Below, one piece after another: positions 16,273 to 24,280 of a stretch of DNA of 64,000 nucleotides. A program made the translations under genes and the position numbers. The DNA is from Bacteroides ndongoniae. GTDB lineage: Bacteria > Bacteroidota > Bacteroidia > Bacteroidales > Bacteroidaceae. The stretch lies in the NCBI RefSeq assembly GCF_900108345.1, contig NZ_FNVV01000014.1, positions 2,270,548-2,334,547 on the forward strand, read 5' to 3'. How positions within the stretch are numbered: the first letter of the stretch is position 1; each line of letters begins with the position of its first letter. The notes under the pieces were generated by a model that saw only the letters and a list, made by a program, of their open reading frames with translations, was not told the DNA's origin and searched no databases.

Positions 16273-16485
16273 CTAATCTTTTGCTTTTACACCGAACATG
16301 TTCTCCATTGTACTGGCGAGGGCTTCCTTGAAACCGTCGCTTACGCCCCAGTATTCAAGTAACCCGTTGCCGATGACCTGCATCTGTTTGTCGGTGGGCA
16401 TATCGCCATCATACCCGTATTCCTTGAGCAGGGCACGGCTGATGATGACACCTTTTATCTCGTTGATTCTATGTTCCTCTCCCAT
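16273..16485 (-). CDS. Small hypothetical protein (70 aa)
   Basis: Starts MGEEHRINEIKGVIISRALL and is helical. It shares the length class and a G-V-I-I/L phrase near the N-terminus with the 79-aa neighbour, so the two could be distant paralogues. Function unknown. Confidence 0.6.
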   Translation of the reverse strand: MGEEHRINEIKGVIISRALLKEYGYDGDMPTDKQMQVIGNGLLEYWGVSDGFKEALASTMENMFGVKAKD

Positions 16486-16566
16486 AGCCGTTAATACATC
16501 TTTACCCGCAGACCAGATATCTGCTTTCTCGTTATTTCTGTCATTTTCTTTATCCGTTTATAAAAG

Positions 16567-16590
16567 CATAGGGGCATTCCGCCCCCATAG
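16567..16590 (-). terminator. Probable leftward terminator or attenuator
   Basis: A GGGGC/GCCCC stem with a 5-nt loop, extended by flanking A/T pairs, lies in the 150-bp gap upstream of the gene at 16485. On the leftward strand it is followed by TATGCTTTTAT. It may separate the transcription unit that starts near 18.6 kb from the genes further left. Confidence 0.5.
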
Positions 16591-16634
16591 TTGTTATTAA
16601 TTCATATTATTTTGCATGATTTTTTCCGGAACAC

Positions 16635-16892
16635 CTATCCGGCATAGATGTACTTGAGCTTGGGCACTCCGTTCTGGAGCACGGTGAAGGCGTTTTCTTC
16701 CACCTGCACGTCCTTTGCCTTTGGCCACCATAGCCACGAGAGTTTCCCGTCGGGTTTGAGGAATGCCACGGCATTACCCTGCACTTTCCCGACCTCACGC
16801 ACGCCGAGGTCTTTTCCGCCCTCGAACAGCCGGACACACCGCCACTTCGAGCCAAGCGTCATTTTCCGTTTCACGTCTGCTAATGTTTTCAT
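16635..16892 (-). CDS. Small basic hypothetical protein (85 aa)
   Basis: Start taken at MKTLADVKRKM (16892). Many strands are likely (SKWRCVRLFEGGKDLG, GKLSWLWWPKAKDV), suggesting a small beta-barrel, and it is basic overall. Function unknown. Confidence 0.65.
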   Translation of the reverse strand: MKTLADVKRKMTLGSKWRCVRLFEGGKDLGVREVGKVQGNAVAFLKPDGKLSWLWWPKAKDVQVEENAFTVLQNGVPKLKYIYAG

Positions 16893-16908
16893 ACTCATTG
16901 CGTTTTTA

Positions 16909-17301
16909 TTATTGCATATAAATTCTGCATTTCCGGTTGCACCGTCTCAGGCTGTCCGCCGAGAGCGGATAACTGCGGTTCAAATGGTCGGGAAACCCTT
17001 CTCGGAACATCAGCTCCGCCGTAGCGTACTCCTTGCACCATTTCCGCCGACGTCTCCCACGGGCAGGTCTCGTTTCCGGCATCCGCCTTTTCGGAGATTT
17101 CGGCACACGCCATTTCCCACCGACAAACACCGCTTCATATTCCCGTTGTAACACGCCGCTGCAATACGCCGCCACGCTGACAGCGGGCACACTTCCGAGC
17201 TGTCCCGTCGCGGCAAGGCTGTCAAGCGTATCGGTGGCAGCCTTGAAACTGGCAAAGCACCCGTAACTGCGGGTGCGCTTTGCGTCAAACACTTCTATCA
17301 T
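16909..17301 (-). CDS. Basic hypothetical protein (130 aa)
   Basis: The ATG at 17301 (MIEVFDAKRTRSYGCFAS) is preferred; the longer frame to 17427 is not protein-like. The first half has an alpha/beta opening with a helix (FKAATDTLDSLAATGQLG). The second half is very basic (ETRPARGRRRRKWCKE), so nucleic-acid binding is likely. Function unknown. Confidence 0.6.
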   Translation of the reverse strand: MIEVFDAKRTRSYGCFASFKAATDTLDSLAATGQLGSVPAVSVAAYCSGVLQREYEAVFVGGKWRVPKSPKRRMPETRPARGRRRRKWCKEYATAELMFREGFPDHLNRSYPLSADSLRRCNRKCRIYMQ

Positions 17302-17477
17302 ATTTATTCGTTTTATTATTGGCACATCCGTTCTCCGCTTCCCCGCACAGGATAACAGCGGAAGCACGGCAGGCGGTTCCGCAGAACGCCAGACCGTGCT
17401 TAACCGTGTTATATACAAGGTAGGCACAACGCCTCACGGCGCAAGGAAGTCATATCGGAGGGAATTTTAGAAAAGTG

Positions 17478-17523
17478 CGGGCATTTCAGGGTGCAATCCT
17501 GACACAGTGTATATCAATGCCCG
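17478..17523. repeat. Nested hairpin in intergenic region
   Basis: An 8-bp outer pair (17478-17485 with 17516-17523) encloses a 5-bp hairpin (17486-17490 with 17498-17502). It lies in the 270-bp gene-free stretch between genes starting at 17301 and ending at 17572, which otherwise shows only one other weak stem near 17336-17368. It may be a leader or processing element. Confidence 0.5.
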
Positions 17524-17571
17524 AAAAAGCGCGCACGCCCCGCAGTTTCCGCAGCACGTGTGCGCGTCATG

Positions 17572-17943
17572 TCACTCGCCATCGTCCCCGCTGTCAATTC
17601 CTGCGGTGATGTTGCATATCTCCTGCAATGCCGATTCTATCTGCACAAGGTCGTCGATGTCGAACTTCACGGCATCGCAGTCCTTCTCCCACACTTGGCG
17701 GGCTATGAAGACGGCATCATGCAGCGACCGCTCGGACTCTTCCAGAGCGGTCTTCAGGTCGTCCACGGTGTACTCCCCGTCCTGCGGCGGAGGTACAGTC
17801 CCGGCACCGTTTTTTGCCGGGAAATTCTTTTCGCCTATCACGTTACAGTTGCTTTCGCCCGAAATGAAAAGCGCGTATCCGTGGCATACGTCACAAGAAC
17901 ACGCGCTTACGACGGCAGATACGAAAAGGGCAGGCAGTCCCAC
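17572..17943 (-). CDS. Hypothetical protein (123 aa), possibly membrane-anchored
   Basis: The first 25 residues (MGLPALFVSAVVSACSCDV) are hydrophobic and Cys-containing and might act as a signal or anchor. The C-terminal two thirds are acidic and helical (YTVDDLKTALEESERSLHD). A later internal start is possible, in which case only the acidic part is made. Function unknown. Confidence 0.5.
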   Translation of the reverse strand: MGLPALFVSAVVSACSCDVCHGYALFISGESNCNVIGEKNFPAKNGAGTVPPPQDGEYTVDDLKTALEESERSLHDAVFIARQVWEKDCDAVKFDIDDLVQIESALQEICNITAGIDSGDDGE

Positions 17944-18008
17944 ACGTTCAGCGGGCTGCCTGCCGTCCTTTTGCCTTTTTCGGGCAGGTTTCAGTTACTC
18001 CGTTGCCC

Positions 18009-18581
18009 TTATGCCGCCTTTTTGCTTTCGTCGGCAACCGTTCCGGCAGGCTGTTCCGCCACCTTTTCAGCCTTGCCGGTCTTGGTCGTTTTCTCGGTTG
18101 GCTTTTCGAGGCTGGCGAGGTTCGGGGCGAAATCCATGGCGTTGCGGATAGCCTTTGCAGCGGCATGGATTGTCTTTTGGAAATCACGGTTTGACTTCTC
18201 GAGGTCTACTTTGGTCGGCACAAGACCGATACGCGCCCAAACGCTGTCGGTAAGGTCGTACTTCTTGATACGATTTCCCGACTTCTCGCAGATGATGATT
18301 TCCGCAGGGGTTGTGGCACGGAATTTCGAGCGTATGCCGTCGGCATCGGCACGCAGTTTCTTTTCCTCCGCAATGGTGTGCCACATAGTTGCGACCATGT
18401 TTTTAATCACACGGAAAATCTCGTTGTCCGACTTGTCGGCAGGCTCAAAGTCCGCACCGAAAAAGTGCTGTGCCGTCTGCACGAGTTCACCGTCCTTGTT
18501 GGTAGAGTTGTAAACCAACATGATACCTGCAAACGAACCGATGTTTGCATACTGTTCCTTGTTCAATTTAGAAGTTGCCAT
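18009..18581 (-). CDS. Conserved mobile-element protein (190 aa)
   Basis: Starts MATSKLNKEQYANIGSFAG and ends in an Ala/Lys-rich tail (KKAA). The middle has alternating helices and VWARIGLVPTKVDLEK. I recall close relatives on Bacteroides conjugative elements, without a known function. It is the first gene of the leftward array and is preceded by the tRNA-like fold and a strong hairpin, which would lie in its leader. Confidence 0.7.
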   Translation of the reverse strand: MATSKLNKEQYANIGSFAGIMLVYNSTNKDGELVQTAQHFFGADFEPADKSDNEIFRVIKNMVATMWHTIAEEKKLRADADGIRSKFRATTPAEIIICEKSGNRIKKYDLTDSVWARIGLVPTKVDLEKSNRDFQKTIHAAAKAIRNAMDFAPNLASLEKPTEKTTKTGKAEKVAEQPAGTVADESKKAA

Positions 18582-18621
18582 AATGATAAAATTTTAGAAA
18601 CACTGCGCAAAATCACGCATT

Positions 18622-18693
18622 GCGGGCACTCGGGGAGTCGAACCCCGAACTTTGCACCATAGCGCAAAGTGTGGCATTTCCTGCCACGCGCCC
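18622..18693 (-). other. tRNA-like structure (degenerate or decoy tRNA)
   Basis: The leftward strand of this 72-nt segment folds like a tRNA. It has a GGGCGC/GTGCCC acceptor (one G-U), a 4-bp D-like stem (GGCA/TGCC), a 6-bp anticodon-like stem with an 8-nt loop, and a perfect 5-bp T-arm with TTCGACT loop. The 3' end reads GCCCGCA. The D loop lacks the usual GG, the anticodon arm is too long and there is no clear variable loop, so a working tRNA is unlikely. It could be a tRNA-derived regulatory leader or an old attachment-site remnant. Confidence 0.5.
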
Positions 18694-18734
18694 AAAAATT
18701 TGCCGTGCATTTCACCCTGCACGGCAAAATTTTT
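18694..18734. terminator. A/T-flanked hairpin resembling a bidirectional terminator
   Basis: A 9-bp G/C-containing stem (18701-18709 with 18718-18726) is extended by an A-run on the left and a T-run on the right. This is the usual shape of an intrinsic terminator usable from either side. It directly precedes the tRNA-like element on the leftward strand. Confidence 0.55.
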
Positions 18735-18736
18735 CG

Positions 18737-18744
18737 TAACTTTG
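18737..18744 (+). promoter_or_regulatory. Possible Bacteroidetes -7 box
   Basis: TAACTTTG matches TAnnTTTG. No -33 TTTG at the right distance is seen and no convincing gene follows, so a non-coding transcript or chance match is possible. Confidence 0.25.
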
Positions 18745-19481
18745 TCGCACTTAAAACGTACCCCATAGCAGAGCTATCCAAATGAGCGCATTTTCGGCAT
18801 ATCGTATCTTTGCACGAGTTCTACTCATCGTGTCGTGGCTCTGCGCTGCTTTACTCCAATTTCGGCAAGACGCTTCTCTGGCACGTTCCGGATCTTTTCC
18901 AATCCGACAGCTAACAGTAAGGCGGTGGGCGGCTGGTGATTATGGGCATAACATTGGCAATGCTCTTTTCTCAAGCTCCGTGCGGACTGTTTTTCCGCTA
19001 CCGTGCATTTTATCTCCGTGCGCACAAGGGCGCAATTATGGCATTATTCTTGCACGTCCTTTTCAGTGGCGGTATTCTCAATACTCCCAGCGACTTGCAA
19101 AAGTCTTGACGTATTTCCGGCACTCGGAATAAATACGATTTATCCCGTTCCATAAATTTCCCTACTTTCGTAGGTTGGCAATACTGGTATTATTGCCCCG
19201 TGCGAAGCGTGGTTATTTAACGCACTCTTTAAGCGTACCTAAACGCACACGGTGTTGTTTCGGGTGTTACCCTTTGACGGCTCAACAACTCACTTTCGTG
19301 TAAACGCCGTTTTTGTTTCTCGCTCTCGGCGGTCTTTGCTTTTCTGTTTTTTAATTCTGTTTTTTACTATCTATTTTTTTATTCGTTTTTCTCCGTACTT
19401 GTTTGCCGTTTGTTTGGCTTTCGAGTACATGACTATTATAAAACCGTTTTTCAGAACTGCAAAACTTTTTGAGAAAAAAAA

Positions 19482-19497
19482 TTTGGAACGTTCCAAA
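19482..19497. repeat. Perfect 16-bp palindrome
   Basis: TTTGGAACGTTCCAAA is its own reverse complement and lies in the AT-rich gene-free stretch. It is a candidate operator for a dimeric regulator. Confidence 0.5.
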
Positions 19498-19762
19498 AAC
19501 AGCCTTTTTGCGAATATGGAACGCACGCGCGCGAAGTGAATTTGTAAATAGTTGAATATCAATAAAATAGAAAAAATGATTTTCTTTGAAAAAAATTTTT
19601 CCTTTGCAAAAATCAAAAAAGCCCCGTTTCAACGTATGTATAAAATCAAAATCAGTTTTGTCTATTGATTATCAGATTATTAGCTGCTTAAAATGGATAA
19701 AATAGGACTGAAAAGATTTTTTTACTTTCAATTTGTAAGCAAAGATAATGTAAAAGACGTTT

Positions 19763-19793
19763 TTAGGCTTACTTTATACAAAAGTAAACCTAA
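19763..19793 (-). repeat. Inverted repeat, 5 + 7 bp with one mismatch
   Basis: 19763-19767 pairs with 19789-19793 and 19769-19775 with 19781-19787. The single mismatch (19768/19788) becomes a G-U pair on the leftward strand, and TACTTTTG, a -7-like box, lies inside it on that strand. It may be an operator overlapping a leftward promoter. Confidence 0.35.
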
Positions 19794-19947
19794 TAAATTA
19801 TTGATATTCAATGGTGTAATAAAAATAAAAAGATTGGGGAGGGTGTACCCTCGGGTGCGGATTCGGTCTCTGTCCTCGGGCCGTTTTTTCAAGTCCGGTT
19901 TTCCAAAACGGCTCAAAATGCGGCTTTCGGATTGAAACTGTAAGCAG

Positions 19948-20152
19948 GTATCAAAAAATATACAGTAAAGTACTTGTATTTATCATGGTTGCTTAAGGTG
20001 CTGGTGTTCACCATGTCCCATATTTTTGAAATATTCTCATTTGTGGATGCCTGTCCTTTCAATTTTCACGGGTGTACAGACTTTCTGCACGATTTCCGGG
20101 TTCCGGCTTGAAGCTGTTTTTTAGATACGCTGAAAACGTATCAAAAAATATA
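19948..20152. repeat. 15-bp direct repeat, two copies 190 bp apart
   Basis: GTATCAAAAAATATA occurs at 19948-19962 and 20138-20152. Short similar phrases (a CGG-TTGAA-CTG pattern) precede both copies. The repeats could be regulator or replication-protein sites upstream of the rightward gene at 20505. Confidence 0.4.
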
Positions 20153-20421
20153 TAGAGACACGTCGGTATATTGACTGTTCTTAACCGGATTGGACGACGG
20201 AAAAGGAGGATGTGTATTCCTGTCATTCAGTATGTTCGGATATGCTTTTCACAATCGGACAATCTTGTAATGTTTTGTTCCTTAATCATATAGAATATAC
20301 AGAACGAAGCTATCCACATGGATTCCGACTTATTTGTACGGTTTTTGTGACTTTATACAGGAAACCGTGGAAATGCAGAAGAAATGGGGTTCAGTTACCT
20401 GCCTTTTTGGTGAATTATACG

Positions 20422-20429
20422 TATATTTG
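20422..20429 (+). promoter_or_regulatory. Probable -7 box for the gene at 20505
   Basis: TATATTTG fits TAnnTTTG and lies about 75 bp upstream of the ATG. A TTTG exists upstream at 20406-20409 but only 12 bp away, so the -33 element is not ideal. Confidence 0.4.
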
Positions 20430-20504
20430 CCGTATTGTATCCACTTATGTATGAAGTATGGCATTTTGCTGTTACAGGAAATATCTGGATAAAGAATCGA
20501 AAGA

Positions 20505-21296
20505 ATGGAATCATATCATAAGAAGAAAATCGGGAGTATTCCGAAAGACAGCACGGGTGGGTCGTCCATTCGCAAGGGAATGGTCGTCTTCAACGGTGGG
20601 ACATCGGAAACCGGACTTGTGGGAGATGTCACGGGTAATTGCGTGTCGGTTCCGGTAAGGATGACTGCGGGCAAAGAACTCGTTACCGATGACGCGGTCA
20701 TGTTTCTGAATGATTGCCGGGAAGCGAGCGCAGAGCAAAAGATTGCCCTCCAACGCCTGCTGAACGAAGGCCATCTTGCATGGGACAAGCGCCGGGGTGT
20801 ATGTTCGGAATCTCTCTATGCTCCCAAAGACGGACAGTTGGTAAAACTCAGTATCCTGGATGAGCATGTAATACTGGGGGCTTTCAAGGAAATCGACGCA
20901 AAAGGACGTGTTGTGCTGTATTGCCTGCTGGACGAAGACGGGAGCCTGCGCTATTCCCTGCATGAAACAGTCGGGTACGCGGTGAATCTCCAGATACTGC
21001 CTATCGGAACCAGTGGCCGTAGCAGGCTTTCCGATGCTCTACGCCAGAAAGGGCTTGCATGGAACGGACGGCTGAAGGAACTCGAACGGCTGGCAACACG
21101 TGTCAGACGCGGTGACAAGTACTATTACCTGAATGACATACTGGAAATCCGTGAATGCAGGGACAACAACAGGCCGGCGGACAGGAAACGGTTGGAATGC
21201 GGGAACTATTTCATGGAGCGGAGGGATGCCGAACTGGTACGTGACTGCGTGCGCTCTGTCGTAAGGCTGAACCGCGACAAGGATGCCAGACGGTAA
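20505..21296 (+). CDS. Hypothetical protein (263 aa)
   Basis: Starts MESYHKKKIGSIPKDSTG (an internal Met at about residue 26 is an alternative). It has an N-terminal beta-rich part, a middle segment with QRLLNEGHLAWDKRRGV, and a basic C-terminal part with RQKGLAWNGRLKELERLA and KYYYLNDILEIRE. The phrase LAWD / LAWN occurs twice in similar settings, hinting at an internal duplication. It is transcribed away from the gene array on its left. I do not recognise a family. Confidence 0.7.
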   Translation: MESYHKKKIGSIPKDSTGGSSIRKGMVVFNGGTSETGLVGDVTGNCVSVPVRMTAGKELVTDDAVMFLNDCREASAEQKIALQRLLNEGHLAWDKRRGVCSESLYAPKDGQLVKLSILDEHVILGAFKEIDAKGRVVLYCLLDEDGSLRYSLHETVGYAVNLQILPIGTSGRSRLSDALRQKGLAWNGRLKELERLATRVRRGDKYYYLNDILEIRECRDNNRPADRKRLECGNYFMERRDAELVRDCVRSVVRLNRDKDARR

Positions 21297-21413
21297 GAGG
21301 GTGACGGTATAAGGTATTCGTTCTGTTTCTCTCTCTTGTATCTGGGGAGGAAGTGGTCCTTTAATCCTCATCTTATCCGTTTTCAACACTTTCCGATTCA
21401 AAAAAACAAAAAA

Positions 21414-21433
21414 ACAGACGGCGTGCCGTCTGT
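21414..21433 (-). terminator. Hairpin with U-run on the leftward strand
   Basis: A 9-bp stem (ACAGACGGC with its complement) has long T-runs only when read leftward. It is the same stem sequence as the terminator at 23773-23803. It lies left of the RloAB cassette and would block leftward transcripts entering the gene at 20505. Confidence 0.6.
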
Positions 21434-21792
21434 CATGATTTGTTTCTTTTTTGGTATCTTTTTTCTTTGCGTCAAAGAAAAAAGTACATCTTTCTTCTTT
21501 CTTCTTGTATAATACTACTTATAGTATTGTTGCTACATTTGTAACACCCCTCCTGTCAGATACACGGTACATTTGTACCACATTGAGGGGAAAGATGTGG
21601 CGAATTTCGCGTCTTTCCACCCAAATTCCACTATCGGGAGCATGAATCGCAAGCCGATGTTGCCGCTTCGGAAAATTGCAGTCGCCTTTTGCAGGGCAGC
21701 ATTGCAAGAACGAAAACGGTCTGATTTTCACGTGCAGGAAAATAACCGCAAAAAGAGATCCGATAAAACATCTATATATGAAAAATATCCCC
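21434..21792. other. Gene-free leader region of the RloAB cassette
   Basis: About 360 bp without a convincing gene. The ORFs present are Cys/Ser/Arg-rich shadows. It is moderately AT-rich and leads to the -7 box at 21793. I see no clear inverted repeat in it. Confidence 0.4.
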
Positions 21793-21800
21793 TATATTTG
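21793..21800 (+). promoter_or_regulatory. Probable -7 promoter box for rloA-like gene
   Basis: TATATTTG matches TAnnTTTG and lies 31 bp upstream of the ATG at 21831. No -33 TTTG at the usual spacing is visible. Confidence 0.45.
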
Positions 21801-21830
21801 CATAAAATTTACATATAACTGCGATATAAT

Positions 21831-23078
21831 ATGATTATTCAGTTCACAGTCGAAAATTTCCTTTCGTTCAAGGAGCCGGCGACCTTGTCTTTGGCTGCTT
21901 CCGCGCTGAAAGAAAAACAGACCCGGTCCGATGAGATTGTTTTTGAGCTTGAAGGTACGAACCTCTCTTTGCTGAAGAGTGCGGTCATCTACGGGGCCAA
22001 TGCCAGCGGGAAATCGAATCTAGTCAAAGCGCTCGATTTCTTCAAATGGTTTGTCATCAATTCCTCCAAAGGCGTGCAGTCCGGCGAAAGCATACGGGTG
22101 GAAAGTTTCCGTCTCAACCGGAGGACGGAACAGGAGCCCAGTTATTTTGAGGCGGTCTTTGCCGACGAAACGGTCCAATACCGCTATGGGTTTGAAGTCG
22201 ATGAAAAACGTGTACACCGGGAGTGGCTTTATCAAAAGGGCAACAAGCGCAAGGCAAAGGAGGTGGAACTGTTCCTGCGTGACGGCGATGAGTATGAACT
22301 GCATCCCAAATTTTCGGTCGGCAAAGAGGTTGTCGCCAAAAAAATGGTGCGCGACAATGCGCTGCTTCTTTCCGTGGCAGCACAGTTCAACGAAAGCGTC
22401 TCGGTGGAAATCATGGGATGGTTGGCCAACACCACGATTGTTCTTGGCAGCAGCGACGAGCGGATTTGGGAAATGGCGATAGCCCAGATCGATGATCCGT
22501 CCATGAAAAGGCGTATTGTGGAGTTTGCCCGGTTTGCAGACTTCGGAATCGACGACATACGCAAGGTTGACAATACAGTCATCAGTTCACACCAGCAATA
22601 TGACGAGGAGGGCAACGCCACGAAGACGGTCACTTTCCCGTTCCGCGTAAACGAGTCGGAGGGTACGATCAAATACTTCTCGCTGGCTTATCCTATAATC
22701 GACGCGTTGGATCATGGCAAAAGGCTGGTTGTCGACGAGTTCGACTCGAAAATGCACCCTCTGTTGACCAGTCGCATCATCGGGCTGTTCAATTCCAGAG
22801 TGACAAATCCCAGGAATGCACAGTTGATTTTCACGACACATGACACCAACCTGCTTAATGCAAGCCTGTTCCGCAGGGATCAGATCTGGTTTACACAGAA
22901 AGATTCGTTTGGAGCCTCGGAACTCTATTCGTTGGCGGAATACAAGGTTCGCAACAGTGCACCTTTCGAAAAGGAGTACCTGATGGGGAAATATGGCGGT
23001 ATCCCTGTCATCGGCCAGTTTGAACGGTTATTTGACCTGAGGGAGGAAGAATATGGCAGCACGGACGAACAAGCGTGA
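21831..23078 (+). CDS. rloA: RloA/AbiLi-like AAA ATPase of a phage-defence pair
   Basis: SMC/RecF-like ATPase of 415 aa. It opens with a VENFLSFKEP strand-loop motif typical of this family, has a Walker A at residues 55-62 (GANASGKS), a late Walker B (LVVDEFDSKMHPLL, near 300) and a following TTHDTNLL switch motif. With the RloB-type partner immediately downstream and overlapping by 26 bp, it fits the RloAB/AbiL two-gene anti-phage systems first noted in restriction loci. The ATPase probably senses phage DNA or replication and controls its nuclease-like partner; that mechanism is inferred. The start sits 31 bp after a -7 box. Confidence 0.85.
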   Translation: MIIQFTVENFLSFKEPATLSLAASALKEKQTRSDEIVFELEGTNLSLLKSAVIYGANASGKSNLVKALDFFKWFVINSSKGVQSGESIRVESFRLNRRTEQEPSYFEAVFADETVQYRYGFEVDEKRVHREWLYQKGNKRKAKEVELFLRDGDEYELHPKFSVGKEVVAKKMVRDNALLLSVAAQFNESVSVEIMGWLANTTIVLGSSDERIWEMAIAQIDDPSMKRRIVEFARFADFGIDDIRKVDNTVISSHQQYDEEGNATKTVTFPFRVNESEGTIKYFSLAYPIIDALDHGKRLVVDEFDSKMHPLLTSRIIGLFNSRVTNPRNAQLIFTTHDTNLLNASLFRRDQIWFTQKDSFGASELYSLAEYKVRNSAPFEKEYLMGKYGGIPVIGQFERLFDLREEEYGSTDEQA

Positions 23079-23685
23079 TCCACGCGCGGCACGGACACTC
23101 AGGCGTATCAGTTTTGTCCGTGAGGTCAAACAATCCTTCCTGATCATCTGCGAGGGGGTAAATACGGAACCGGATTATTTCAATGCGTTTCGCCTGACCT
23201 CCGCCAATATTAAAGCGGTAGGCCAGGGACTCAATACGGTAGGTCTTGTCCAAAAGGCTTTACGGATGAAAGAAGAAGAGCGGAAGAAAGGACGCGAGTA
23301 TGACCAGTGCTGGGTGGTATTTGACAAGGATGACTTTCCCGATCGGGATTTCAACCGGGCTATCGGTATGGCGGAAGCCGGTGGCATGAGGGTGGCATAC
23401 AGCAACCAGGCTTTCGAGTATTGGTTCTTGCTGCACTATAACCTGGTACAAGGCCCGATGCACAGAAATCAATATGAAACAAAGCTATCCGGCTTGTTGG
23501 GCTTCTCCTACAACAAGGAAGCCGGTACAGGCGGTCGTGTTTTCAGGGAGCTGGGCGGTAAACAGGCTCAGGCCATCACGAACGCAAAAGCCGTATTGCG
23601 CCGAATGGAGGGAATACCGCCGGCACAAGCGGAATCTTCGACAACGGTGCATCTTCTTGTGGAAGAACTGAATAAGTATATTTAG
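23053..23685 (+). CDS. rloB: RloB-family putative effector of the defence pair
   Basis: A 210-aa protein with a basic start and two acidic motifs, FLIICEGVNTEPDYFNAF (near residues 28-45) and CWVVFDKDDFPDRDF (near 89-103). This is the Toprim-like Glu...Asp-x-Asp arrangement of RloB proteins. A conserved SNQAFEYWFLLHY segment follows. It overlaps the ATPase gene by 26 bp, so the two are made together. The likely role is metal-dependent nuclease or other toxic effector activity during infection; this is family-based inference. Confidence 0.85.
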   Translation: MAARTNKRDPRAARTLRRISFVREVKQSFLIICEGVNTEPDYFNAFRLTSANIKAVGQGLNTVGLVQKALRMKEEERKKGREYDQCWVVFDKDDFPDRDFNRAIGMAEAGGMRVAYSNQAFEYWFLLHYNLVQGPMHRNQYETKLSGLLGFSYNKEAGTGGRVFRELGGKQAQAITNAKAVLRRMEGIPPAQAESSTTVHLLVEELNKYI

Positions 23686-23772
23686 CATATTCTGTCGTTT
23701 GCCCGGATAATATTGTACCCGGCTACCACCTCCTTCCGGTTTTATCGGATTTTATGTCGCAAAAACACAAAA

Positions 23773-23803
23773 ACAGACGGCAAATCACAACGATGCCGTC
23801 TGT
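23773..23803. terminator. Bidirectional terminator between convergent genes
   Basis: A 9-bp stem (23773-23781 with 23795-23803) has an A-run on the left and TTTTTATT on the right. It lies between the rightward RloB-type gene and the leftward gene ending at 23837. The stem sequence repeats that of 21414-21433. Confidence 0.75.
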
Positions 23804-23836
23804 TTTTATTCATTTACGTTCCGTGGACAGATACGC

Positions 23837-24280
23837 TCAAACTTTTCGGTGTCTCTCTTTCCATTGGCTGACCTCTTCGTCAGAGACGGATGCCACGGTC
23901 CTTTTTTCCACATCGAACATCCGATGACAGAATGCCCTGGTAGAAAAAGGATTTCCAAGTTCCGCCAATATCCCTACAAGCCGGTTGTAGGAATCCATGT
24001 GCCACAGGTAATCGTACATCCCGCTGACCGGCACCCGTTCAAGCAATCCCATACGCGTTGTCTTTTCCACGCACTTGTCGAAAATCCGCGAACCCATCTC
24101 CATGTTCTCCATGTAGTACCGCTTGCTGCGCAAGGTGTCGTAACCTTTTTCACGCAGGCGTGTACGGTCTGCCATGTACAGCATGAAGATGACCTCTTCC
24201 GGGGTGAACGCGCCGACCAGCCCGGTGAAGCATTTCATAAACGGTATCACGTGTTGCCTTTTGTCGTCATTCCCTTTCAT
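23837..24280 (-). CDS. Winged-helix-like regulatory or replication-type protein (147 aa)
   Basis: Start taken at MKGNDDKRQHVIPF (24280). The body reads as a helix-turn-helix/winged-helix fold: FTPEEVIFMLYMADRTRLRE, then a second helix pair around MGSRIFDKCVEKTTRMGLLERVP. This resembles the N-terminal DNA-binding domain of DnaD/RepA-like proteins. Upstream METs up to 24349 would extend into the preceding gene. A role in phage or plasmid gene control or replication is inferred. Confidence 0.6.
   Translation of the reverse strand: MKGNDDKRQHVIPFMKCFTGLVGAFTPEEVIFMLYMADRTRLREKGYDTLRSKRYYMENMEMGSRIFDKCVEKTTRMGLLERVPVSGMYDYLWHMDSYNRLVGILAELGNPFSTRAFCHRMFDVEKRTVASVSDEEVSQWKERHRKV

Larger units (their letters stand above)
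18745..20421. other. Long stretch without a supported gene, AT-rich with repeats
   Basis: No ORF here has convincing composition. The part up to about 19200 is GC-balanced and translates to Cys/Arg/Ser-rich shadows on both strands. The part 19340-19850 is very AT-rich with poly-A/T runs. It holds a 16-bp palindrome (19482-19497), a 12-bp hairpin (19763-19793), a GAGGGT/ACCCTC inverted repeat near 19838-19851 and a 15-bp direct repeat 190 bp apart. This is the kind of region where an origin, oriT or control region would sit, but I cannot show which. Confidence 0.5.

Noticed and set aside
18782..19132. A 116-codon rightward ORF after a -7-like box
   Set aside because: It is rich in Ser, Arg, Cys and Phe with no fold-like pattern, and both strands give similar ORFs, typical of non-coding GC-balanced DNA.
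19252..20454. Several ORFs in the AT-rich stretch
   Set aside because: Translations are poly-Phe/Lys/Arg from A/T runs and look like chance.
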